The notes under the pieces were generated by a model. That model was not told the DNA's origin. It searched no databases and was given only the letters and a program-made list of their open reading frames with translations. From Caenorhabditis elegans (Eukaryota; Nematoda; Chromadorea; Rhabditida; Rhabditidae): a stretch of DNA of 64,000 bases. The stretch covers positions 3,902,501 through 3,966,500 of the forward strand of contig NC_003280.10 in the NCBI RefSeq assembly GCF_000002985.6, read 5' to 3'. This document shows positions 10,872 through 21,200 of the stretch, in pieces (positions within the stretch are counted from its first letter, which is position 1; every line of letters starts with the position of its first letter). The position numbers and the translations under genes are program-made.

Positions 10872-12030
10872 ATGTTCGAGATTTTGATTCTTTGGTAAAT
10901 AAATTTGAGTGTTGATTTTTGTGTTGTTGATTATTGATTATTGAAACTGCCGAGTATTTTTAATCCAATTTTCACAAATTTTCAGACAAATTTCTTCAAA
11001 AACCCCCTGAAAAAGACCAAAAGTTGTTTTTAACTTCTGATTCAGAAGCTACTCATTCACATGATTACATGCTTCACCTCCTCATCAGACACAGCCCGCT
11101 AATTGCATTAAAATTTGGACAGATGAGCTTTTGAATGAAGAACTTGGTGACTTTTTGTGACGAGAAAACGAAGAAAGGGTGACTACATAAAATTTGGAAG
11201 TAGTTGTTAAAATTCGAAAATAAATCGAAAACAGGAATTATATTTTTGAATTGATGTGAGAGCTGAGCTATACGTCATAAGGTGCCTTTTTTAGAGGAGT
11301 TCCAAAATTAACGTAAAATTATTGAAAGTCAATAAATGAAAATCAATAATCATTAATTGAACATCGAGTGTTAAAAATCAATAATAAAAAATCGATTATT
11401 GGAAATTGATAATCGGAAATCGATAATCATTGATGGTCAAAACTTTAATTTTCAAAAAATAAATTTTGAAACCAAAAACTATCAAAGTTTGAGGAAATCA
11501 TCAAAAACCGGGCAAGTAGGGATTAAAACGTCTGAAAACAAAACTTATTCTTTGAAGATCAGAGGATTATTTGTGAAACAGCAAACTCAAGAATCCAGGC
11601 GTCATTTCTCATAAATCTGGACTTATAAAGTTGAGCGGGTTCAAAAATACGCGGCAGCAGCAAAGATGAATAATACCTTTTTGATTTCCGGAAAGTTGAA
11701 CAGTTCCAAAACAATTTTTGTTTCACGGTTTTAGTTCTCAGTGCTCCGTAGTCACAAACTCTAAATAATTCTAGAGCTCATCAAAAAGAGGTAGGCCGGT
11801 TTATCGACTTACCATGCATTGCCTAATTTTTAAAAATCTACAAAATCCTATAGTCCGGGATTTTATAATCTACGTATCTAACTGGAATTGGTTTCATTTT
11901 TTGGAAAAATAAGAACTGTATGCGAGTTAGCTTTTTTCGGAGCTTACTTTTCTGGGGTTGACTACCCCACTTCTAATAAAAAGGTCTCAAGAAATATGTT
12001 CCAAATTTGGGTCAAGTTTAAAAAATGTTC
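10872..12030. other. Intergenic, no gene seen
   Basis: AT-rich sequence with clustered AATCGATAAT/ATCAATAAT motifs between about 11330 and 11440. The open frame at 11399-11614 has no splice context or family resemblance. Nothing else is supported. Confidence 0.5.
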
Positions 12031-12479
12031 AGCCCCCATGTAGCTTCAGAGTTTCACTTGGAATATGCCGATTTTCAGTTGGAGTTACAGAGAATCCAGC
12101 TGGAGATTTCAATTTTCTGATGACGTTTGTTTTGAGCCACCCAAAACTTTTTACATTTTGTGTTCTGCTGAAAAATGCTCTCGAAACCCTAATGACCGCT
12201 TTTGCATAGGTCAGCTTGCAAATGTCATTTCTATATCTGTATAGAACCTTTCTTACGTAGCCTTCTCGAAATTTATGAAAATGGCAACCTTTTGCCATGC
12301 TACTGCAATCTGAACAAAAGAGCACACACCAAAATGAAAACAGGTTTAAAAAAAATCAGTTTATTTATTTTTACTAAATATTTACAACATAGAAAGTGCA
12401 AAAAAAAAAATGAAATCCGTAAATTAAGCCCATTTTGGAGAGGTTGACACAAGTGAGGTGAATCAAGGAGTACTGTAGC

Positions 12480-12590
12480 TTAGGAGGCTACTGTAGTTGA
12501 AGGAGTACTGTAGATGAGCTGGCGTCTTCTGAATCCACGGCGACAAAGGTCAATTGGACAAGTCATAGGTTCTTGGTGAATATGGAACAT
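12480..12590 (-). CDS. Small TATA-driven gene A (36-residue Arg-rich peptide)
   Basis: The minus-strand ORF runs from ATG at 12588-12590 to TAA at 12480-12482 and gives 36 residues beginning MFHIHQEPMTCPIDL, with an Arg-rich centre (CRRGFRRRQL) and a Ser/Thr tail. The paralogue at 16167 keeps start, stop and frame despite in-frame indels of 9 and 3 bases, and most third-position changes are silent. A TATA box lies about 60 bases upstream of the ATG. There is no signal peptide or membrane segment. I know of no family name. It is too short for normal gene finders and could be a functional micropeptide or the remnant of a longer ancestor. Confidence 0.6.
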   Translation of the reverse strand: MFHIHQEPMTCPIDLCRRGFRRRQLIYSTPSTTVAS

Positions 12591-12647
12591 TTTGAGGAGA
12601 ATCTCAAAGCCAAGAGGAAATCTTGCTCTTGAAAAAAACGTCTCGCA

Positions 12648-12657
12648 TTTATATAAG
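12648..12657 (-). promoter_or_regulatory. TATA box of small gene A
   Basis: Minus-strand CCTTATATAAATGCGAG is identical over this core to the box upstream of small gene C. A GGGCGGAGTTTA block and GCTCATAATCTGAG-like element lie further upstream in both. Confidence 0.6.
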
Positions 12658-12760
12658 GAACTCCTCTCTAAACTCCGCCCAGTTTTTCGGCTTGACTGGA
12701 ACTCAGATTATGAGCCATCGAAGCTTAAAGCAAAAACAAAATAAACAAAAAGTGATAGAT

Positions 12761-14130
12761 TGAAGATCAGAGCACTTTTTGGAGATAATAGGAAGATAAT
12801 CTAATAAATGGATTTGGAAATAATCCGAAACAATTTGAAAAGGAAAACGTGGCGCTTTATTTTGCACTGATGATGTTTTGTAAGATGACACATATATCAC
12901 AAATATATCTCTTTTAGTAAGTTTGTTAATATTTGATAATTCGAATTAGGTTACGTACACCCTGTTTCGTCACACTTTTGGAAGCTGTTTTTTCCAGCGA
13001 GGAATGTGTGAGTTCAACTCTCCACCACGGGAAAATTTTTTGCAAATTTTTTCGTCCCAAAAAAAAATGAAAAAAAAAATGAGGAAAATTCATGATTAGA
13101 ATTCTGAGTTTAAACTGACTCAAAGAAATTAGAAAAATTTTGAAAATTTTTCAAGCCAAAGATGAAGGCAAGAATTTTAGAAGGGAAAATAGCTTAAAAT
13201 CATAATTTCAACCCACACATCACTTATGTCCATACTTATAGCTCAAAACAACAACGATTTTCGTGGAATCCGGATCATGGCCAAAAATTAAAGCAAGTCA
13301 GACCTTTTTTTCGTCGGAAATAAACAACAAATTCGGTTTCCCGGTGCTTTTAAGGCACGATTAATTGGAGATTTTTGATCAGATACTATAATGCCTGCCT
13401 AGTGCCTACATTGAAAGCCATAAGGCAGGCATGGGAACAGGTGCATAAGCATGCATTAATGAGATAGGCAGGAAACAGGCGCCTAGGCAGCAGGTAGGTA
13501 TGTGTTATGCACGTAGGCAGATATCTAGGCGTAGGCAGGCAGACGTACCTAAGAAAGTTCAGCTCAAATTTGTTTTTATTTTTCAGGCAATAATCCTTCA
13601 CGTACGTAAACGAAGTCATCACTATTTTGAAAATTGCTACTACTCCCACAAATCTTCTAAAATCCCTTTGTATCATGTGCATGTGAACGCAAATAAAAAC
13701 GCATTTCCTTATTTTTCGCAGTTTTTTTTTCTGAGAAAACAAATTTCATTTTTAAAGGTTTGCGGGGGATTTGTCTTAAAATGATCTAATCGGTCATATT
13801 TAGATTTAGAATATAGTGAAGTTTGAAGCAAAAATAAAAGAAATAGGTTAATTGTGGGTGGATCTACCGGTGCCTAACAATACCTAGCACTATTTACCAA
13901 TAACTTCCAGTGCCTACTAGTACCTTTTAGTGCCTACAGGTATTTACCAGTGCCTACTAGTGCCTAATTTCATTACCTACCAGTACCTACCTACCAATAC
14001 CTACTAGTACCTACTGTTACCTATCAAAAAAGTTCCGATTTAAATTATCAAATTTCCTGACTCGTGTTCTTCCTCGTGCTCAATTCGGCGTCACAGATCA
14101 GGACTCGGAGGAGGCGGAGCCAATGATCCA
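12761..14130. other. Intergenic with degenerate AGGCAGGC/TGCCTAC repeats
   Basis: Two repeat patches are visible: AGGCAGGC-type units at about 13390-13550 and TAGTGCCTAC/CAGTACCTAC-type units at about 13865-14030. The remainder is AT-rich without a supported gene. Confidence 0.6.
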
Positions 14131-14140
14131 GGTATAAAAC
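14131..14140 (+). promoter_or_regulatory. TATA box of small gene B
   Basis: GGTATAAAAC lies 60-70 bases before the ATG at 14200, immediately downstream of a GAGGCGGAGCCAATGA block. This is the same GC-box then TATA order as in small genes A and C. Confidence 0.5.
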
Positions 14141-14199
14141 GGGAAAATCGGATTTTTTTTCAAATTTTGAAATTTCACTATTATTTTATTCTGATCAAA

Positions 14200-14313
14200 A
14201 TGTTCCATATTTATCAAGAGGTTCTCGAGTGTCCTGATGACTTTTACATCTACAGAAGGAGAAGAATCTTCAAGAAGCGATGCCAGACCCGCCACGTGGG
14301 GAAAGCTAGTTGA
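14200..14313 (+). CDS. Small TATA-driven gene B (37-residue Arg/Lys-rich peptide)
   Basis: The ORF begins MFHIYQEVLECPDD and continues with a basic core YIYRRRRIFKKRC, then stops at 14311-14313. The start (MFHI-aromatic-QE), the CP-D pair and the basic centre match small genes A and C, while the nucleotide sequence around it has diverged. Both the AAAATGTTCCATATT start context and the TATA spacing are conserved. A polyadenylation signal AATAAA is present near 14357. Function is unknown; the basic character would suit nucleic-acid or chromatin binding, but that is only a guess. Confidence 0.6.
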   Translation: MFHIYQEVLECPDDFYIYRRRRIFKKRCQTRHVGKAS

Positions 14314-14414
14314 AGATGTTATTTCTTATATCTGTAGATAATACATTTATCATGAAAAATAAAAACTTTTATACTTTGTAAATGTATTTTTGTTGATGAT
14401 TTTGTTATTAAAAT

Positions 14415-14820
14415 GAGCCCAAACTAGGCCTGCCTACAATTTACCTACGCCTACCTAGTGCCTATGACATAAGTAAGGCACACAGGAATGCAGGCTTGAA
14501 GTAGACAGACAGACATGACGCAGGCACATAGGCAGGAACGTAGGTGCACAGAAATAAGGGATGCAGGCATAAGGTAGGCATGAATGAGATAGGTAGGAGT
14601 AAGGTAGGTAGGCACAAGGTAGGCACGCTTGAGGTAGGTAAACATAAGGTAGGTAAGCACTTTAGTTGGCAGGAATAAGTAAGCAGTCATGAGGCAGGCG
14701 GGCAAACAGGACGCACGCAAGTAGGAAGGTACGCAGGTAAGCAGGCACGCATAAGGTAGGCACGCATGAGGTAGGTAGGCATAAGGTAGACAGGCAAGCA
14801 TGAGGCAAGAACGTACTTAA
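14415..14820. repeat. AGGTAGGCATAAGGTAGGCACG degenerate tandem repeat
   Basis: About 400 bases of imperfect units built from AAGGTAGGCA/GCAGGCAC. Spurious Cys/Leu/Tyr-rich ORFs on the minus strand derive from it. Confidence 0.8.
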
Positions 14821-15339
14821 ATTGTTATACCTGTTGTCATAAATGCCTCCCAAAATATAATAGCCAAATATTTTTCGTCAGTATTTTTGTTTACGTTGGC
14901 ATATGTATAACAAGTCTATAATTAGAATATTATAGACACATTTTTTGAAAAATAAACAAATGAAAGTTCTTGGTCAGAGATTGGGGTAGGCATGCCTGCC
15001 TACTGCCTATTTTCTGGTGGTCGGACTTTCCAGCAAAAAGTATTCTTTTAAATTTTAGATGAGATAGGAGTACGGTAGGCTGGCTAAGCAAGCTTTTCCA
15101 ATAACTCTCTCATCACAAATCATCAAATTTTACGAACTTTGGGATTTCGTAGTAGTAAACAGATCAAGTTCTGAAATCCTTGCACAGTCAAGACACCACT
15201 AACACAAGTTCATCATTTTTATGGAGAACTATCGGATTGTCTGTCGTTTTAACTAAATAGTGAACTCATGAAATTTGTGATTTTTCTATTGAAAAATTCA
15301 CAAAATTTATGTTAAATAGGTATATCGGAGCTCCTGTGC

Positions 15340-15755
15340 AACGCTGACTGGTCAGCGCTAAAAGCCGATCTCAACCAATAAGCAACTTTCGATGGGCGTG
15401 GCCAACGTCGCTGATTGGTAAGGCTCCATATTTTGCCGGCAAAGTTCAAATATATTTTTTAAACGGTTAGAAAATAGGCAAATTCGTCCATATTTTTAGG
15501 AAGGTCCCCGACAAATCAGCGATGTTAGCCCCGCCCCCTGTGTGTCGCTGATTGGTCGGCACCTACCTTGCCTGCGAGAGGGAAAAAGATGCAATGGGAA
15601 TTTGCATTGGTTCGAAAAGTTGCTACGATCACCAATCGACGATGTTGATCCCACCCCCTGTGCATTGCTGATTGGTCGACCTCTTATTTGCCCGCAGCTA
15701 ACCAATGAGCGACACTCTTTGGGCGTGGCCAACGCCTCTGATTGGTCAGATCCTA
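15340..15755. repeat. Cluster of four CCAAT/GC-box palindromic modules
   Basis: Short-form modules lie at about 15346-15421, 15509-15561, 15629-15681 and 15699-15751. Each pairs ACCAAT..GCGA with a later TCGCTGATTGGT and has a central GGGCGTGGCCAA or CCCCGCCCCC. The open frame over this cluster is a repeat artefact. Confidence 0.8.
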
Positions 15756-16100
15756 TCAGTGCCCCTATAACCAGGAAATGTCTTTCTTTTCTTTCCTAGT
15801 CTTTTATAATTAGAAAAGGAAATCCACCGCGGAACAAATTTCCCTTTTTGAAAATTTGTTCCAAAAGTGCCTTAATCCGAATTACCCTAAACTTTCATTC
15901 ATCACACGAAAAAATCGAAAACCACGTGTTCTGCATGCAAGATGTTTCGGATTATCTATTTCCAATCCAGTTATTAGATTATCTTTTTTTCCAAAAATGT
16001 GTGCTCATCTCCAATCTTTTCTCTTTTTGTTCATTTTGTTGTGATTGCTCATAATCTGAGCTTGAGCCGTGAAAAAGGGGCGGAGTTTAAAGCGGAGCTC

Positions 16101-16111
16101 CTTATATAAAT
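16101..16111 (+). promoter_or_regulatory. TATA box of small gene C
   Basis: CCTTATATAAATGCGAG sits about 60 bases upstream of the ATG at 16167 and downstream of GGGGCGGAGTTTAAAG. It is conserved with small gene A. Confidence 0.6.
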
Positions 16112-16166
16112 GCGAGGCTTTTTTTATCAAGAGCAAAAATTTTTCTCTTGACTTCTTCTCCTCAAA

Positions 16167-16271
16167 ATGTTCCATATTCACCAAGAACCGATGACTTGTC
16201 CAGTGGACCTTCGACTGAAAAGGCGCCAGCTCACTGTCTACAGTACTCCTCCGACTACCGTAACCTCCTAG
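16167..16271 (+). CDS. Small TATA-driven gene C (34-residue Arg-rich peptide)
   Basis: ATG at 16167 to TAG at 16269-16271. The protein starts MFHIHQEPMTCPVDLRLKRR and ends in a Tyr/Ser/Thr/Pro-rich tail. It aligns with gene A throughout: codon 8 is CCG against CCT and codon 13 is GTG against ATT. The indels are in frame and the stop is TAG against TAA at the same aligned position. No introns are needed. Because the 3' third contains TACAGTACTCC-like repeats common in worm DNA, part of the tail may be repeat-derived. Confidence 0.6.
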   Translation: MFHIHQEPMTCPVDLRLKRRQLTVYSTPPTTVTS

Positions 16272-16717
16272 GCTACAGTACTCCTTGATTCAACTGTGCC
16301 AAACTTTTCAAAATGGTGTTAATTTTCGGGTGATTACGATTTTTTTTGTTATTTTTACATGTACATTATAAATATGAACAATAAATTCATTATTTTTGAA
16401 AATGTGTTAGTTTTTTTTCCAGATTTTCAGATATAATTATGACCATTTCTTGAAATTTCGTAGAAAACTTCTGTATAGAAATGATATTTGCTAGCTGACC
16501 TATACAAACGTAGTCATTATGGTTCGGGTTTTGAAGCAGAGCACAAATTTGCTCAAGCTGCAATAGTTTGCTGGAAAAAACTGAAAAATTTTCAAATTTG
16601 CGTCCAACGGAATTTTGGCAAAAAACCCATATTTAGCAGTTAGTCATATGATTACTTCCTAGAAGAATAATTTTCCAGCTTGTCAGAGCTCTTTTTCATG
16701 ATTGTCGAAGGTGTAAT

Positions 16718-16776
16718 AGCGGCCGACACTTCACGAACTTCAGAAACTTCAGACCCATGAACTGTCGGCTGCTTTA
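16718..16776. repeat. AGCCGAC inverted element
   Basis: GCGGCCGACACTTCACG ... GAACTGTCGGCTGC forms a hairpin and is related to the copies near 8450-8640 and 9230. Confidence 0.65.
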
Positions 16777-17837
16777 ACACATAGTAATTTTGCAGCTGAA
16801 GTTGTAACTTCTGAAATGCATTTTGTGACATTTTTCATAAAGATTGCTTATCTGATCTGAAAATGAGTTAAATCAGGAGATTATCGTTACATGACGTTCG
16901 ACTGAGATCTGGCTTGTGCGTCGAAAAATTGGGACAGCTGATCCGGATGATGGAATGCGATGTTAGCTGTGTTGGGGAATTTCTTTACAAGATCTTTCCT
17001 GACAGGAGGCTACCTGCGTGCCTACAAGGTTTTTGGGCTTAGATCTTTGACAACATTGATTGCTGCCATAGCTTATCTCCGAGCACCGGTCCTTCTTCAC
17101 AAAAAGCTCTCAAAGCTTTTCAGATGTGTCATATTCTTGTCCACTTCACCGCCGACAAAATAACCTTTTGTTTGTGGAGCTCAGTGTTGCGGAGCCCAAC
17201 TTTTTTCCCAGTGAGTGAATCGCAATGAGGCAAGCTTCATCACGTTATCAGTGGACGGTGAATAGAAGGGGATGGGGAAGTTGTTGTGTGAGAGGGGAAA
17301 TGCCAAAAGTGCACAAAGGTGAAAAATGAGATCAGGGATGTGCGATATTTTGGGCTCTAACACCAAAATTGGTCATATCTCGGTTCTAATTGGTTTTACC
17401 AGAAAATGTTCAACTAACAGAAAGTTTCTCACACATTTTTCTATAGATTTCTAGTTGAAAATGCTCTGATATCTTCAATTTGAGCAGAGATATAAGCTGT
17501 CAAAGTCGGGTACAGTGTATTAAAAGCGATGGGAGAGGTATCGTAGAATAAAGCTTTCCGTCAAGCTTTAAGCTTCAAAAAAAAAGCTGCTTAAACTTTC
17601 AAAAAAAAGCGGGTCAAGCAATGTGTGATATTAAATTCGAATATTATGGGGGAATAAGAATAAGCGAGGATTTGGAAGCAGATCAAATCGGGAATTTTTG
17701 TAGGTCACGGCGTTCCGAGAAAACGCTGAAAATCCTACAAAATCCTTATTGGGGGGGGGGGGGGTGTAATAAAAAACGTGGCGAATTAGCAAAAGCATGG
17801 TGGTGCTCAGAGAGCTCAGCTGCACGGTGATCGGGTG
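16777..17837. other. Intergenic, no gene seen
   Basis: The open frames here show no family resemblance or splice context. The stretch contains a G14 tract (listed separately) and otherwise ordinary AT-rich sequence. Confidence 0.5.
17751..17764 (+). repeat. G14 homopolymer tract
   Basis: An uninterrupted run of 14 G. Two more runs of exactly 14 G occur at 40547-40560 and 44089-44102. Such tracts are known in C. elegans to need the DOG-1 helicase for stable replication. Confidence 0.95.
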
Positions 17838-17886
17838 TTAGACGGCTTGAAAAAAGTCGCGGCGAGCTTCCTCGGTGGATTGGACT
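17838..17886 (-). CDS. Candidate alternative terminal exon of the LPP gene
   Basis: An acceptor (TTTTTGCAG) precedes 49 bases that continue the CT| phase of exon 21961-22068 and end in TAA. The tail would read VQSTEEARRDFFQAV. It looks coding but I see no clear polyadenylation signal. Confidence 0.45.
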
Positions 17887-18250
17887 CTGCAAAAATTGGT
17901 TAGTATTTTTTGGAGGCATCTAATTAGACCAAATAAATTTAGCGAAAAAAACCTAAAATTCTAGAAAAAAGGCCTGTCTCTGCCTACTGTCGGTAGGCAG
18001 GCACATGCCTACCTATCCACCGTTGAAATCTTCTCTTCTCACGCATTGTCCGGTTGCAATTCAACTAAGGATATTTTATTAGAAAACTTTATCATTTGTA
18101 TCACAGACTATATTTTTATACAGAGAACGGAAAAGAAAAATAACGAAAACAAAATTCCTACAGGTCTTCCATGCAGGCAAAGGATGCCTGCCTGCCTTTC
18201 GGAAAGGCACGCAGGCAGGCATCCCGATGCCTACACGGAAGGCGCCTTCT

Positions 18251-21200
18251 CTACTGTTCCTCCTCCTCGAGTGACTGCAGTAGCCACGACGGCTGACCCG
18301 ATTGAATCGACTGAAAATCCGTAAACCGCCGATAACTGTCGGGGCCGAAGAGGACGCTACTTCGGCCGCTCGTCGCATCCCACTCACTTCGTGCCGTGTA
18401 ATAGGAGCACGTGTCGAGCATCGAGTCGGGGCGCCAACGGGCGTTACCTACACTGTAAGGGGGCCTTTTTCCAGTTTTTTGCTCTAATTTGTACACTAAC
18501 ATAGGGTCTTAGATGGGAGTACGGTAGATCACATTTACCGGTGCATCCATTTTGAGGGCGTGACCGTTTACACGTGGTGACCGAGTGTCCCATGTCGGTT
18601 TGATCTACGTAGATCTACGAGAATCGCGGGAATTTAAACGCCGCAGACTTCTCAACTGATTTCGCATGGCTGAGAACGTGCTGACGTCACATTTTTGGAG
18701 AAAATTCCCGCATTTTTTGTAGATCAAACCGTGATGGGACAGCTTGACACCACGTGTTTATGCTCCGCCTCTTTCTTGGTTTTTTTTTGTTTCCAATGTT
18801 TCCAATGCTTCGGAATTTGTTAATCCGGAACTATAAAAACTTCCAAAATTGACGAGGCTTATCAGAGAATCGAGCATGTCCTGGAGATCGTTTCGAGACC
18901 CAAGGAAGGGGCGGGGCATAAGAGACCACGCCCATAAAATAGGCGGAGTTTTTCAGAGACACGCCCATTTCTTGGCTCTCTTAGGCCAAATTTACAGTAG
19001 TTTTTCAGATAAAACTGCAAATTCTACCGTACTCCCAATTCAAAACTTTTAAATTTTTTTGATTAAAATGTGTTAAGTTGGAAAAAGAAGCGGTTCACGA
19101 GTGGACAATTTATTATAGTAAGAAGGGTAAGTTGATTTTTCTCTGAAAATTTTGGGATTTTGCAGCATCATCGGGGGGACATCGGGGAAGGGGACAAAAA
19201 ATATGTATAGAATTTATATTAAAGATGATTTATTTCAATAAAATGCGGTTTGACCTGATCGGGATGCACCATGGTCGGCACTGTGTCCTTTGGATTGGTT
19301 TTTCTACAAAATTTGAGAGAAAAATGATATAATGAATTTGATTTTTTGGCAGGATAGGATAAGATCTAAGGGTTCCCAAAGAAGATAATTTTCTTTAACA
19401 ATGCAAATGAAATTTCAAAAAAAAAACCATAAACCATAATACAACAAAAAAACAAAAAAAGAACACATGCAGGCATGAAAATATGTGTATGTGTGCTCAG
19501 TAGTGATCCATGTATCGTTCGTCTTGATAGTTCTTAGAAGCGGGGCCCGACGGTGTCCACAGGCTGTAATCACATAAAAAACTGACAACACTGACGGATA
19601 GTATACAACAATAATAATAATAATAATAATAATAATGATATGAGATGAGGATTGGGGGTACTTGTGGACTGTGTGTGTGGAATGGATTTGAGCTATGGAT
19701 GAAAGGAGGCCTAGGCCTAGAGGCTTAAAGGTGGACTGAAAGGTGGTGCAGTCGAAATTGTCAGAAAACGCCGAAAAATCATAATGAAACTTATTGAAAA
19801 CTTCTCCAACAAAAAAGTTGTGGCGGGGGTTCAAAAAATAACCCAAATCCAGTTGAAATTTGAAAATTGACCGACATGTCACAGCGTCTGGAAACTTACT
19901 TTTTAAAGATCACCGTCTAATTTTGGTAATGCAAGTTAACTATCTTGCGTTTTCAACTCGATTTTGGTCGGTAGAACACCAGATTTGGGAAAATTTGGTA
20001 ACTTGTACGTAAATCGAGTTGAAAACGCAAGATAGTTAACTTGTATACCCAAAATTAGACGGTGATTTTAAAAAAGTTAGTTTCCAGCCGCTGTGACAAG
20101 TCTGTCAAATATCAATTTTCAACTAATTTTAGGTCACTTTTTGAGTCGCCATAACTATTTTTTGAGAAGTTTTCAAGAAGTTTCATTATGATTTTTCGGT
20201 GTTTTCAGACAATTTCGAGTCGAATGCAATAAAAAATTTCGAAAATTTCGATTCACCAAAACTTTAAGTGAATTTTTTTTAAATTTCTACGGAATTTGAT
20301 TGGTGAAATTTTCACTTTTCCCATAAAAATTTTCCGATTTTTTTCTGAACAACAACTAAAACAGGTAAGGAAATATGTAGAAAGAAACGAAAATTCAATC
20401 AATAAATCGATAAAACAAACGACACGTCTAGAAGAGAAGAAGAAGAAGCACCACACACTTTGGACGACAAAAAACGACGACACCACGGATCACTCATTTC
20501 ATGTTGACGACGATGCACGGATCCACTCGGAGCTCCGTTTTGAATGCTCCAGGCTCCGACGGCAATTGACCATTATTAGAGCGAGCGGAGCCCGGCGGGA
20601 GCCGCGGAGGTCCGAGTTTAAATATGGGTTGCAATGCGGAAGAGGACGACGACACTCTATATGAAAAAAAACGGGAATTCAAAAAAAAAATCCAAATTTT
20701 CCGGGGTTTTAGGAGGTTACACGTGGTACCAGCAGACTGTCCCATTTCGGCTTGATCTACGTAGATCTACAAAAAATGCGGGAGAAGAGATGCAGAGTCA
20801 TGCTGACGTCACATTTTTTGGGCAAAAAATTCCCGCATTTTTGTAGATCAAACAGTAAGGACGACAGCCTGAAACACCACGTGAGGTTAGAGAGCTGTGA
20901 TAAGACACGGACCAATATGGGTTTAGTGCGAATGTGGAACAAAAATTAGTTTGAAGGGAAAAAAAAATTTCGGCAATTTCCAGCTAACTAGGCACAGAAA
21001 AAGAGGCGGAGCTTCGCTTTGCAAGCCTGCGGCGCGGTTTTGTCTAATTTTCTTGAAAAAAGGTGAATATACCTATAATTTATACTGTTTCCGGTAAAAA
21101 AAAGCGCGATGAATTCATCATTGGAAGACAAAACAGCGCCGCTGGTTTGCAAAACGATGCTCCGCCTCTTTTTCTGTGCGGCAGTGCACCGTAATCCACG

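Larger units (their letters stand above)
12040..12760. repeat. Left arm of 4-kb-scale inverted duplication
   Basis: Reverse-complement homology links 12040-12760 with 15935-16600. Shared stretches include the CATTTCTATA/TATAGAAATG block with AGCTGACCTAT, the promoter block with GCTCATAATCTGAG, and the small gene itself. Divergence is moderate with small indels, so the duplication is not recent. Confidence 0.75.
15935..16600. repeat. Right arm of inverted duplication
   Basis: Partner of 12040-12760 in opposite orientation. It contains small gene C, its upstream block and its downstream block. Confidence 0.75.

Noticed and set aside
15496..15799. ORFs on both strands in the CCAAT-module cluster
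   Set aside because: Open only because the repeats are GC-rich and in palindromic register; no start context or homologue.
19415..19882. 155-residue minus-strand ORF
   Set aside because: Lies in a phosphatase intron across a (TAA)n microsatellite and one foldback arm.
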